A stretch of DNA of 42,159 bases, from contig JABMNV010000007.1 of assembly GCA_013203475.1 (NCBI GenBank), positions 1-42,159 of the forward strand, given 5' to 3'. The notes beneath the pieces are model-generated. The model searched no databases. It had not been told where the DNA came from and saw only the letters and a program-made list of their open reading frames with translations. This document shows, piece by piece, positions 33,146 to 42,159 of this stretch. This DNA is from Acidobacteriota bacterium (GTDB lineage: Bacteria; Acidobacteriota; Vicinamibacteria; Vicinamibacterales; SCN-69-37). A program made the translations under genes and the position numbers. Positions within the stretch are counted from its first letter, which is position 1. Every line of letters starts with the position of its first letter.

Positions 33146-33787
33146 GTGTTGTTGGTTCACGAAATTTATCTGTCCGTCCAGGGCGAGTCTACTCATGTGG
33201 GCCGGCCGTGTGTGTTTGTGCGTCTGAGCGCGTGTGATCTGCGCTGCACGTGGTGTGACACGCCCTATGCGTTTACGGGTGGCCGGAAGATGTCGATTGA
33301 TGAGGTCTTGGCGCAGGTGGACGCGTTGGGGTGCACGCTCGTGGAACTGACCGGTGGAGAGCCCCTGCTGCAACCGGACGCCATTCCGCTGATGCAGCGG
33401 TTGCTCGCCGTCGGCTGTGACGTGCTGGTGGAAACAGGTGGACATCTGCCGATCGCGGGCCTGCCGCCGGGCGTCCACGCGATCATGGACGTCAAGTGTC
33501 CGGGCAGTGGCGAGGCCGACAAGATGCACTGGCCAAATGTTGACGCGCTGTCGAGGGATCACGAAGTCAAGTTTGTCATCGCCGACCGCGCAGACTACGA
33601 GTACGCCCGTTCGGTCATCACTGATCACGATCTGGCCGCGCGTGCGGGCGCGGTGCTGCTGTCGCCCGTGCATGGGGTGCAGCGGGCGGATGAGCTGGCG
33701 ACGTGGATGCTGGCTGATCACGTGCCGGCTCGCCTCCAGATTCAGGCCCACAAGTACATCTGGCCCCCGGAGACGCGCGGCGTATGA
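33146..33787 (+). CDS. queE: 7-carboxy-7-deazaguanine synthase QueE
   Basis: Radical SAM enzyme that makes 7-carboxy-7-deazaguanine in the queuosine/preQ0 pathway. It begins [24 protein letters not shown], followed by the CxxxCxxC cluster motif CDLRCTWC, then DTPYAFTGG and [11 protein letters not shown] (the SAM-binding GGEP). The C-terminus is typical ([16 protein letters not shown]). The frame is open further upstream into the divergent DUF72 region; GTG 33146 matches the family start and has a -10-like hexamer 7 nt before it. The length is 213 residues. The stop overlaps queC. Confidence 0.95.
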   Translation: MLLVHEIYLSVQGESTHVGRPCVFVRLSACDLRCTWCDTPYAFTGGRKMSIDEVLAQVDALGCTLVELTGGEPLLQPDAIPLMQRLLAVGCDVLVETGGHLPIAGLPPGVHAIMDVKCPGSGEADKMHWPNVDALSRDHEVKFVIADRADYEYARSVITDHDLAARAGAVLLSPVHGVQRADELATWMLADHVPARLQIQAHKYIWPPETRGV

Positions 33788-34452
33788 CCCGCGCCGTCGT
33801 GTTGCTCTCAGGAGGGCTTGACTCTACGACTGCCGCGGCGATGGCGCGCCGCGAAGGCTGGGAGCTCTACGCCCTGACGATGAAGTACGGCCAGGTGCAC
33901 AGGGCTGAACTGGAGGCGGCCCGCCGAGTGGCCGCGTCGCTGGGGGTCTCGCGCCACCTCGAACTGGATGTCAACCTGGCGGCATTCGGTGGGTCGTCAC
34001 TGACCGGGGAGGGCGCCATTCCGAAGGACGAACTCGATGCGCCGGGTATTCCATCCACCTACGTGCCGGCTCGCAATACCGTGTTCCTGTCGTTGGCGAT
34101 GGCGTGGGCCGAAGTCCTCGGCGCCGAGCGCATCGTGATTGGTGTGAACGCGCTGGACTATTCCGGCTATCCCGATTGTCGTCCGGAGTTCATCGCGGCT
34201 TTTGAATATCTGGCGAGCCTCGCAACCAAGGCGGGTGTGGAGGGGCGGTCCCTGCGGGTGTATGCGCCACTGCAGCACTTGACCAAAGCGGGCATTATTC
34301 GGCTGGGGGGGGAACTCGGGGTCGACTACAGCCTGACCCACAGTTGTTATGACCCCGCGCCGGATGGTCGTGCGTGCCGACACTGCGACAGTTGTCTGCT
34401 GCGCTCGCGGGGGTTTGCCGAGGCCGGCGTGCCAGACCCGGCGGTCCGGTAG
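33784..34452 (+). CDS. queC: 7-cyano-7-deazaguanine synthase QueC
   Basis: Converts 7-carboxy-7-deazaguanine to preQ0 using ATP and ammonia. The 222-residue protein has the pyrophosphatase loop [10 protein letters not shown] near the N-terminus, [43 protein letters not shown], and the zinc cysteines in SCYDP...CRHCDSC. ATG 33784 overlaps the queE stop. Its TAG stop (34450-34452) forms the start of a TAGAAT hexamer ahead of the next gene. queD and queF were not seen in the window. Confidence 0.96.
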   Translation: MTRAVVLLSGGLDSTTAAAMARREGWELYALTMKYGQVHRAELEAARRVAASLGVSRHLELDVNLAAFGGSSLTGEGAIPKDELDAPGIPSTYVPARNTVFLSLAMAWAEVLGAERIVIGVNALDYSGYPDCRPEFIAAFEYLASLATKAGVEGRSLRVYAPLQHLTKAGIIRLGGELGVDYSLTHSCYDPAPDGRACRHCDSCLLRSRGFAEAGVPDPAVR

Positions 34453-34455
34453 AAT
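34450..34455 (+). promoter_or_regulatory. Candidate leaderless -10 element for the AlaX-like gene, containing the queC stop
   Basis: TAGAAT (5 of 6) is followed by CGCGGC (6 nt) and then GTG 34462. Its first three bases are the queC TAG stop codon, so one sequence would serve as both stop codon and promoter element. No ribosome binding site is seen. Confidence 0.45.
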
Positions 34456-34461
34456 CGCGGC

Positions 34462-35667
<1,206 letters not shown>

Positions 35668-35674
35668 ATCGGGA

Positions 35675-35680
35675 TACAAT
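35675..35680 (+). promoter_or_regulatory. Candidate -10 element for the Bat-type operon
   Basis: TACAAT (5 of 6) ends 9 nt before GTG 35690, implying a leader of only about 2-3 nt. No ribosome binding site is visible. Confidence 0.4.
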
Positions 35681-35689
35681 CCGGGTTCC

Positions 35690-37993
35690 GTGTTCGAATC
35701 GGTTTATCAATTTCTGTTCAAGTACCCGTCGCTGGTCTTTGAGCAGGGAGACTTCGTTTGGGGTAGCTCCCGCTGGATGGCTGGCTTTGTGCTGGTGGCC
35801 GCTGGAGCAGCGGTGTACGCCCTCCTGACCTATCGACGCGTTCAAGGTCAGTCGCCACGCGATCGCGCGGTGCTCATCGGGTTGCGTGTCGCCGCGTTGG
35901 GCGTGCTGGCCATCTGTTTGTTCCGGCCGATGTTGGTCCTCAAGGTGGCTGTCCCGCAGCAGAACTTCGTCGGCGTGCTGCTCGATGATTCGCGCAGCAT
36001 GCAGGTGGCGGATGTGGAGGGCGCGCCTCGCAGCAGCTATATCACCGAAAATTTCGCCACGCCTGACGCTCCGCTGTTGACGAAGTTGTCTGACAAATTC
36101 GTGGTGCGGACGTATCGGTTTTCTTCGTCGACTGAGCGACTCAACAGTTCTGACGATCTCTCGTTTGGCGGGACCGGTACCCGGTTGAGCGATGCGCTCG
36201 GGCGCGCACGTGATGAACTGGCAGGGCTGCCACTCTCTGGCCTGATCGTCCTCTCCGACGGCGCGGATACCTCAGAGGTCACACTCGACACCTCGATTGC
36301 GATGCTCAAGGCTGAGTCGATTCCCGTGTTCACGATTGGGATCGGCGAAGAGAAGATGGCGCGCGATATTCAGGTGAGCCGAGTCGAGACGCCGCGGCAA
36401 GCGCTCAAGGGATCGTTCCTCGTGGTGGACGTGGTCATCACGCAAACGGGTTTTGAAGGTCAGACGTTACCGCTCATTATCGAGAGCGAAGGACGGGTCG
36501 TCGATACGCAGGACGTGGCGATGCCTGACGACGGCGAGGCTGTGACCGTGCGCGTGCGTTTTAAGGTGGATGAAGAAGGCCTGCGGCGGTTCAAGTTCCG
36601 AATTCCCGAGCAGGCGGGCGAGCAGGTGCCGCAGAACAATGCCCGCGAGAACGTGATCGAAGTCCTCGATCGCAGAATCAAGCTGCTGTATCTCGAGGGT
36701 GAGCCGCGCTTCGAGGCGAAGTTCATCAAGCAAGCGCTCGAATCCGACCCGAACATACAGGTCGTGCTGCTGCAGCGGACGGCTGCCGCCACTCCCTCAG
36801 CGCCGACGAAATTTCTCAGGATCGGGATTGATACGCCCGATGAACTCATCGAAGGGTTTCCGCTCAAGGAAGAAGACCTGTTTGAATACTCAGGACTGAT
36901 TCTCGGCAGCGTGGAAGCCAGCGCGTTTACGGTTGAACAGTTGCGCATGATTGCCGACTTCGTCAGTAAACGGGGCGGCGGCCTGTTGGCCCTTGGTGGG
37001 CGCCGGGCGTTTGCCGAAGGCGGCTGGGGCGGCACGCCTGTCGCAGAGGCGTTACCCATCGCGCTTGACGCTGGGGGGGATGTCCGCGCCGGACCGTATT
37101 TTTCTCACGTCGTGGTAGAACCCGCACGCGCCGGGCTGACACATCCGGTGGCGCAACTGGCTGACACCGAGCAGGCGTCGGTTGAGGCCTGGGGCACGTT
37201 GCCGTCGCTCACCACAGTGAATCGCATCGATGCGGTCAAACCCGGAGCCACCGTGTTGCTCCAGGGCGAGGATGAGCTGGGGCGGGATCAGATTGTCCTG
37301 TCGGCCCAGCGATATGGGCGCGGCAAGGCCGTCGCTTTTGCCGTGCAGGATTCCTGGCTCTGGCGCATGCACGCCACGATGGCGGTCACCGACGAGACGC
37401 ATCACCACTTCTGGCAGCGGTTGCTTCGGTGGATTGTCGACGGCGTGCCAGGCCACGTGGAAGTGACGGCATCGCCCGAGCGGGTTGAGCCCCGAGAGCC
37501 GGTGACACTGACCGCGCAGGTCGCCGACAAGAAATATGACGACGTGAATGATGCCCGGGTGGTGGCCGTGGTCCGGTCGCCCACGGGAGCCGTGACCGAC
37601 GTGCCACTATCGTGGACGGTCAAGCGCGATGGCGAATTCCAGGCGTCCTTCGTCCCGACAGAAGAGGGCACCTATGATGTGCGCATCACGGCGACCAAGG
37701 ACGGCGAGACCCTGGGCACGTCTGCGTCACACGTGCGCACGGCGCCCAGTGACAGAGAATATTTTGACCCGGCGATGCGTGGGGCACTCCTGCGCCGATT
37801 GGCGGAGGAGACCGACGGAGCGTTTTTCCGGGCCGCCGACACCTCTGGCCTGAGTGATGCCCTGACGCTGAGCGGACGAGGCGTGACCGTCGTAGAAGAG
37901 AAAGACCTGTGGGACATGCCGGTGTTGTTCCTGCTCCTAGTGACCTCGACCGGGAGCGAGTGGCTGTATCGCCGGGCGAGAGGGTTGGCATGA
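35690..37993 (+). CDS. Large membrane VWA/glutamine-amidotransferase-like protein of a Bat-type operon
   Basis: A 767-residue membrane protein. Two N-terminal helices (about 30-47 and 63-85) precede a von Willebrand A domain with a MIDAS motif (LLDDSRSMQVAD near 100-111), GGTGTRLSDALGRARDEL and LIVLSDGADTSE. The middle part (LLYLEGEPRFEAKFIKQAL, YSGLILGSVEASAF, FVSKRGGGLLALGG) resembles a class I glutamine-amidotransferase-like fold, followed by beta-sandwich regions. A last hydrophobic stretch (MPVLFLLLVTSTGSEWLYRRA) ends the protein. Such proteins accompany MoxR/DUF58/BatA genes; the complex is thought to act in envelope stress or metal-dependent chaperoning, but the exact role here is unknown. 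The stop overlaps the DUF4159 gene. Confidence 0.9.
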   Translation: MFESVYQFLFKYPSLVFEQGDFVWGSSRWMAGFVLVAAGAAVYALLTYRRVQGQSPRDRAVLIGLRVAALGVLAICLFRPMLVLKVAVPQQNFVGVLLDDSRSMQVADVEGAPRSSYITENFATPDAPLLTKLSDKFVVRTYRFSSSTERLNSSDDLSFGGTGTRLSDALGRARDELAGLPLSGLIVLSDGADTSEVTLDTSIAMLKAESIPVFTIGIGEEKMARDIQVSRVETPRQALKGSFLVVDVVITQTGFEGQTLPLIIESEGRVVDTQDVAMPDDGEAVTVRVRFKVDEEGLRRFKFRIPEQAGEQVPQNNARENVIEVLDRRIKLLYLEGEPRFEAKFIKQALESDPNIQVVLLQRTAAATPSAPTKFLRIGIDTPDELIEGFPLKEEDLFEYSGLILGSVEASAFTVEQLRMIADFVSKRGGGLLALGGRRAFAEGGWGGTPVAEALPIALDAGGDVRAGPYFSHVVVEPARAGLTHPVAQLADTEQASVEAWGTLPSLTTVNRIDAVKPGATVLLQGEDELGRDQIVLSAQRYGRGKAVAFAVQDSWLWRMHATMAVTDETHHHFWQRLLRWIVDGVPGHVEVTASPERVEPREPVTLTAQVADKKYDDVNDARVVAVVRSPTGAVTDVPLSWTVKRDGEFQASFVPTEEGTYDVRITATKDGETLGTSASHVRTAPSDREYFDPAMRGALLRRLAEETDGAFFRAADTSGLSDALTLSGRGVTVVEEKDLWDMPVLFLLLVTSTGSEWLYRRARGLA

Positions 37994-38784
37994 GTGCGAC
38001 AAGACATCGAGCGGCGTGGGCCCTGATCGTCGGCGCGGTCATCGTGTCACTGGGGTTCACGTTGGACGCGCAGCGTCGTGGCCGCCAGCGGGGTGGTGGC
38101 GGCTTTGAGCGCTTTCAGCAGGGCGGTCAGATTCACGGCAACATTCCCTATGATGGGCGCTTCACATTTGTGCGTCTCAGCTATCGCAATTTTGGCCGGG
38201 GGGGAGATGGCTGGGTGCACGACTACCCCCGTGGCGATGAACACTTCATGAAGATCATCAACGCGGTGACGCTGGTGAATCCTCATGGCGATGGCGAGAC
38301 AAATATTCTGGGTTTGGACGACCCGGAGTTGTTCAACTATCCGATCGCCTACATGTCCGAGCCCGGGTACTGGACGATGTCCGAAGCAGAACTCGCTGGG
38401 TTGACGGCGTACATCGCCAAAGGCGGATTCCTGATCTTTGACGACTTCCGGCAGGAGCACTGGTACAACTTCGAACTGCAGATGAACCGGGTGTTTCCCA
38501 AGGCGATCTGGCACCAACTGACTGCGGACCACCCGATTTTTCATTCGTTCTACGACATCGGGTCGCTCGATCTGATTCCGCAGTACTTCAACTACGGAAC
38601 CCCGAAGTTCTATGGCCTGTTCGAGGATAACGATCCGACGAAACGAATGATCGCGATTGCGAATTACGACACCGACTTGTCAGAATTTTGGGAATTTTCG
38701 GATAGTGGCGCACGCGCGATTGAAGAAACAAACGAAGCGTTTAAGTTGGGCGTGAACTACATCATTTACGGAATGACGCACTGA
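37990..38784 (+). CDS. DUF4159 secreted protein
   Basis: A 264-residue DUF4159 protein with a signal peptide (WALIVGAVIVSLGFTLDAQ) and a Gln/Gly/Arg-rich start to the mature chain. The domain reads FTFVRLSYRNFGRGGDGWVHDYPRGDEHFM, NPHGDGETNILGLDDPELFNYPIAYMSEPGYW, GGFLIFDDFRQEHWYNFE and NLGVNY-like KLGVNYIIYGMTH. The domain is amidotransferase-like; function uncharacterised. ATG 37990 overlaps the preceding stop. It is a standard member of Bat-type operons. Confidence 0.93.
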   Translation: MSATRHRAAWALIVGAVIVSLGFTLDAQRRGRQRGGGGFERFQQGGQIHGNIPYDGRFTFVRLSYRNFGRGGDGWVHDYPRGDEHFMKIINAVTLVNPHGDGETNILGLDDPELFNYPIAYMSEPGYWTMSEAELAGLTAYIAKGGFLIFDDFRQEHWYNFELQMNRVFPKAIWHQLTADHPIFHSFYDIGSLDLIPQYFNYGTPKFYGLFEDNDPTKRMIAIANYDTDLSEFWEFSDSGARAIEETNEAFKLGVNYIIYGMTH

Positions 38785-38795
38785 AGGGGACCCTC

Positions 38796-39833
<1,038 letters not shown>

Positions 39834-39848
39834 GCCGGGAATTTGCAA

Positions 39849-40775
39849 ATGCAGGACAGCCGCGAAACCTCTGGAGCGATGCCGGGGGCGAGGTTTGTCG
39901 ACCCCACGGTCCTGTCGCGTATTGGCAACCTCGACTTGCTGGCGCGCAGTGTCGTGGACGGGTTCATCAACGGGTTGCATCGCGCGCCACATTTTGGTGC
40001 CTCAATCGACTTCGCGGAGCACCGGGGCTACGTGCCGGGTGACGACATCCGGCGTGTTGACTGGCGACTCTACGCCCGCACGGACAAGTACTACGTCAAG
40101 CAATACGACGCTGATACCAATACCAATTTCGCGGTGCTGCTCGATATTTCCAAGTCGATGGCGTTTGGAAGTCAGGGCGGTGTCACGAAGATTGACTACG
40201 CGCGATATCTGGCCGCGTGCCTCGGGTACATGGCGCACCGGCAGCGAGACCGCGTCGGCATCGTGACGTTTGATGAAGACGTCGTGTCGTATGTGCCGTC
40301 CTCGGCGAAACACTTCGACGTCATGCTTCATACGCTGGATCAGGCCAGACCGGTGCGGGCCGGAGGCCTGCGGGCGCCGCTTGAGAAAATCGCCGAGCAC
40401 TTCAAGCGCCGCAGTGTCGTGGCGCTGATTTCAGATCTGTACGAAGAACCGGACGAGATTTTTGAAGCCATCAAACCCTATCGCTACCTGGGGAACGATT
40501 TGATGGTCTTTCACGTGCTCGACCCTGCGGAAATTGACTTTCCCTACCGCGAGTCCTCGCGTTTTCAGGATCTCGAGACCGGCGAAGAGATTCCGATCGT
40601 TCCGGAATCGCTCCTGAAGGAATACCGGAGACTGATCACGGCGCATATCGATGCGTTGCGGACGAAGTTCTCGGAGATTCGAGTCGACTACACCCTGGTG
40701 AACACGGCGCGCCCACTCGATGACGCGTTGTTCAGTTACCTCGCCAACCGCGAGCGCACGATGCGGGTGAGGTGA
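39849..40775 (+). CDS. DUF58 domain protein
   Basis: A 308-residue DUF58 protein, a VWA-like family that partners MoxR. The N-terminus has LSRIGNLDLLARSVVDGFI and HRAPHFGASIDFAEHRGY. The family motif is DIRRVDWRLYARTDKYYVKQYD, followed by a VWA-like strand with a modified MIDAS (LLDISKSMAFGS) and RDRVGIVTFDEDVVSYVP. An in-frame TTG lies at 39843; ATG 39849 is preferred. It is followed 4 nt later by the BatA-like gene. Confidence 0.94.
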   Translation: MQDSRETSGAMPGARFVDPTVLSRIGNLDLLARSVVDGFINGLHRAPHFGASIDFAEHRGYVPGDDIRRVDWRLYARTDKYYVKQYDADTNTNFAVLLDISKSMAFGSQGGVTKIDYARYLAACLGYMAHRQRDRVGIVTFDEDVVSYVPSSAKHFDVMLHTLDQARPVRAGGLRAPLEKIAEHFKRRSVVALISDLYEEPDEIFEAIKPYRYLGNDLMVFHVLDPAEIDFPYRESSRFQDLETGEEIPIVPESLLKEYRRLITAHIDALRTKFSEIRVDYTLVNTARPLDDALFSYLANRERTMRVR

Positions 40776-40779
40776 AGCG

Positions 40780-42159
40780 ATGTCGTTTCTAGCGCCACTG
40801 TTTTTCCTCGGCCTCGGCGCGCTGGCGGTGCCGATTCTTGTGCATCTGATTCAGCGCGAGCGGAAGACCCCGGTGGAATTTCCGTCGCTCATGTTCTTGC
40901 GACGCGTGCCCTATCAAAGTGTGAAGCGTCGCCGGATCAGCAACTGGGTGCTGTTCCTGCTGCGATCGGCGGCACTGTTGCTGATGGTGCTGGCATTCGC
41001 ACGGCCATTCCTGACGCAGACGCCCATCCAGGCATCGGTGGCCAACGCGGGGGCCAGGGACGTGGTGATCCTGCTCGACCGCTCGGCCAGCATGGGCTAC
41101 GGCGACCATTGGCAGCGCGCGAAGGATGAAGCCACGCAGGTGATCGACAGCCTCGGCAATGGAGATCAGGCGACCTTGGTCTTGTTCGATCGCAGTGCCG
41201 AGGAGAACGTGCGGTCGACCGGTGACCAGACACGTTTGCGGGCGGCCGTGGACGCGGCCGAGTTGTCCGCGACGGCCTCGCGCTACGGCCCGGCGCTGCG
41301 CCTGGCCCAGAGTCTGTTGTCGCGGTCCACATTGGGTCGCAAGGAAGCCGTTGTTGTCAGTGACATGCAGCGCACGGGCTGGGAGCGCCCCGAGGAGATC
41401 CAGTTTCCGGAAGGGACCGCGTTTACCCCCGTGTCAGTGGCGGCCACCGACACGGCGAATGTCTCGGTCACATCTGTGACGTTCAGCCGCGCCAGGTTCG
41501 CGAGCGAGGAGCGTGTGGCGGTGACGGCCGCGATCGCCAACCGGGGCACGGCGCCCGTGGTGAACGTGCCCGTCGTGCTCGAGATTGACGGGTTGGATGT
41601 CGCGACGTCCCGCACGACCCTGACGCCTGGCGTGACGAATGCTGTGACGTTCCCGGCGTTCACCTTGGCACAGTCATTTGTGCGGGGCCGTGTGAAGGCA
41701 GGCACGGATGCGCTGGCGTCTGACAATGAGTTTCTGTTTGTATTGTCGCCTGCCCGACCGGCACCCGTGATGGTGATGGTCCGGGATGGCGCGCCGGAGG
41801 CCGAGAGTGTGTATCTGACGTCGGCGCTTGCGGTGGGAGTTCCCCAGCAGTTTGACGCACAGGTGATGCCCGTCTCTAAAGTGGACGCCGCAGCACTGTC
41901 GCGTGTGAGTGTAGTCATCATCAGTGACGCCACCATTCCAAGTACGCTGGGACCTTCACTCAAGACGTTTGTCGAACGGGGTGGCGGCCTCTTTTCTGTG
42001 ATGGGTTCGCGCAGTGGCGCACTGGACAGTGCCGGCACGTTGTTCCCAGGGACCGCACTCGAACCGCTGGACTCACCGGCGGGTCGGGCGATGACACTGG
42101 GCGTGCTCAATTTCAGCCACGTCGTCTTCGAGTTGTTCAAGGCACCCAAGAGCGGTGAT
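40780..42159 (+). CDS. BatA-like VWA membrane protein (partial, runs off right edge)
   Basis: An open frame of 460 codons starts at ATG 40780, four nt after the DUF58 stop, and is still open at the window end. The N-terminal double-transmembrane BatA domain is clear (APLFFLGLGALAVPILVHLI; FPSLMFLRRVPYQS; WVLFLLRSAALLLMVLAFAR). A VWA domain follows, with MIDAS LLDRSASMGYGD and AVVVSDMQRTGWE, then a beta-sandwich region and an amidotransferase-like stretch (VVIISDATIPS, FVERGGGLFSVMG). It is the fifth gene of the Bat-type operon. Confidence 0.92.
   Translation, partial: MSFLAPLFFLGLGALAVPILVHLIQRERKTPVEFPSLMFLRRVPYQSVKRRRISNWVLFLLRSAALLLMVLAFARPFLTQTPIQASVANAGARDVVILLDRSASMGYGDHWQRAKDEATQVIDSLGNGDQATLVLFDRSAEENVRSTGDQTRLRAAVDAAELSATASRYGPALRLAQSLLSRSTLGRKEAVVVSDMQRTGWERPEEIQFPEGTAFTPVSVAATDTANVSVTSVTFSRARFASEERVAVTAAIANRGTAPVVNVPVVLEIDGLDVATSRTTLTPGVTNAVTFPAFTLAQSFVRGRVKAGTDALASDNEFLFVLSPARPAPVMVMVRDGAPEAESVYLTSALAVGVPQQFDAQVMPVSKVDAAALSRVSVVIISDATIPSTLGPSLKTFVERGGGLFSVMGSRSGALDSAGTLFPGTALEPLDSPAGRAMTLGVLNFSHVVFELFKAPKSGD

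Overview
The window is 42 kb of GC-rich, densely packed bacterial chromosome. Most genes are single-copy housekeeping genes. The best taxonomic guess is an Acidobacteriota-type genome, possibly Vicinamibacteria. This rests on a VWFA-related C-terminus at the left edge, a large TonB-dependent receptor with a carboxypeptidase-regulatory-like N-terminus, a Bat-type DUF4159/MoxR/DUF58/BatA operon, many GTG starts, and near-universal ATGA/GTGA stop-start overlaps. It is an inference from gene content, not a database result. No phage, insertion sequence, CRISPR array or rRNA was seen, and no stretch over 300 bases lacks a gene.

Layout. 1-146: tail of a secreted VWFA-type protein. 298-3649 (minus): patatin-like lipase followed by a four-gene ECF transporter (S, T and two half-degenerate ATPases). 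3725-4671 (plus): msrB-msrA. 4716-8092 (minus): Dus3-like tRNA-dihydrouridine synthase coupled to a TonB-dependent receptor. 8129-14497 (plus): hrpB helicase, a fused E1 alpha-beta 2-oxoacid dehydrogenase, a chimeric membrane protein and a methyltransferase. 14566-19839 (plus): yebC-ruvC-ruvA-ruvB-fabH-queA plus a small coupled ORF. 19859-27764 (plus): a tRNA with CAT anticodon, then tilS-ftsH-folP-cdaA-ybbR-glmM-pdxJ. 27794-32218 (plus): TPR protein, small Zn-finger-like membrane protein, then a bacterial microcompartment (BMC) cluster (class II aldolase, one BMC-H, three BMC-P, a tiny four-cysteine protein), then nth and a secreted cyclophilin. 32193-33119 (minus): DUF72. 33146-35667 (plus): queE-queC and an AlaX-like editing protein. 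35690-42159 (plus): Bat-type operon, running off the right edge.

Four things stand out. (1) A compact BMC locus whose aldolase has a C-terminal, and whose 67-residue cysteine protein has an N-terminal, amphipathic helix that look like encapsulation peptides, with no aldehyde dehydrogenase nearby. (2) An ECF ATPase pair in which one subunit keeps Walker A but has lost the LSGGQ signature, while the other keeps LSGG but has lost Walker A, the catalytic Glu and the switch His, leaving one plausible composite ATP site. (3) A 246-residue chimera whose N-terminal half looks like a GT87/DUF2029 glycosyltransferase and whose C-terminal half is the end of an ABC-2 permease. (4) A recurring -10-like hexamer 6-7 nt before the start codon of operon-leading genes, suggesting widespread leaderless transcription.

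The genes form recognisable modules: Holliday-junction processing (ruvCAB), cell-envelope precursor and c-di-AMP control (cdaA-ybbR-glmM), tRNA modification (dus, queA, queE, queC, tilS) and protein repair/quality control (msrBA, ftsH, cyclophilin).
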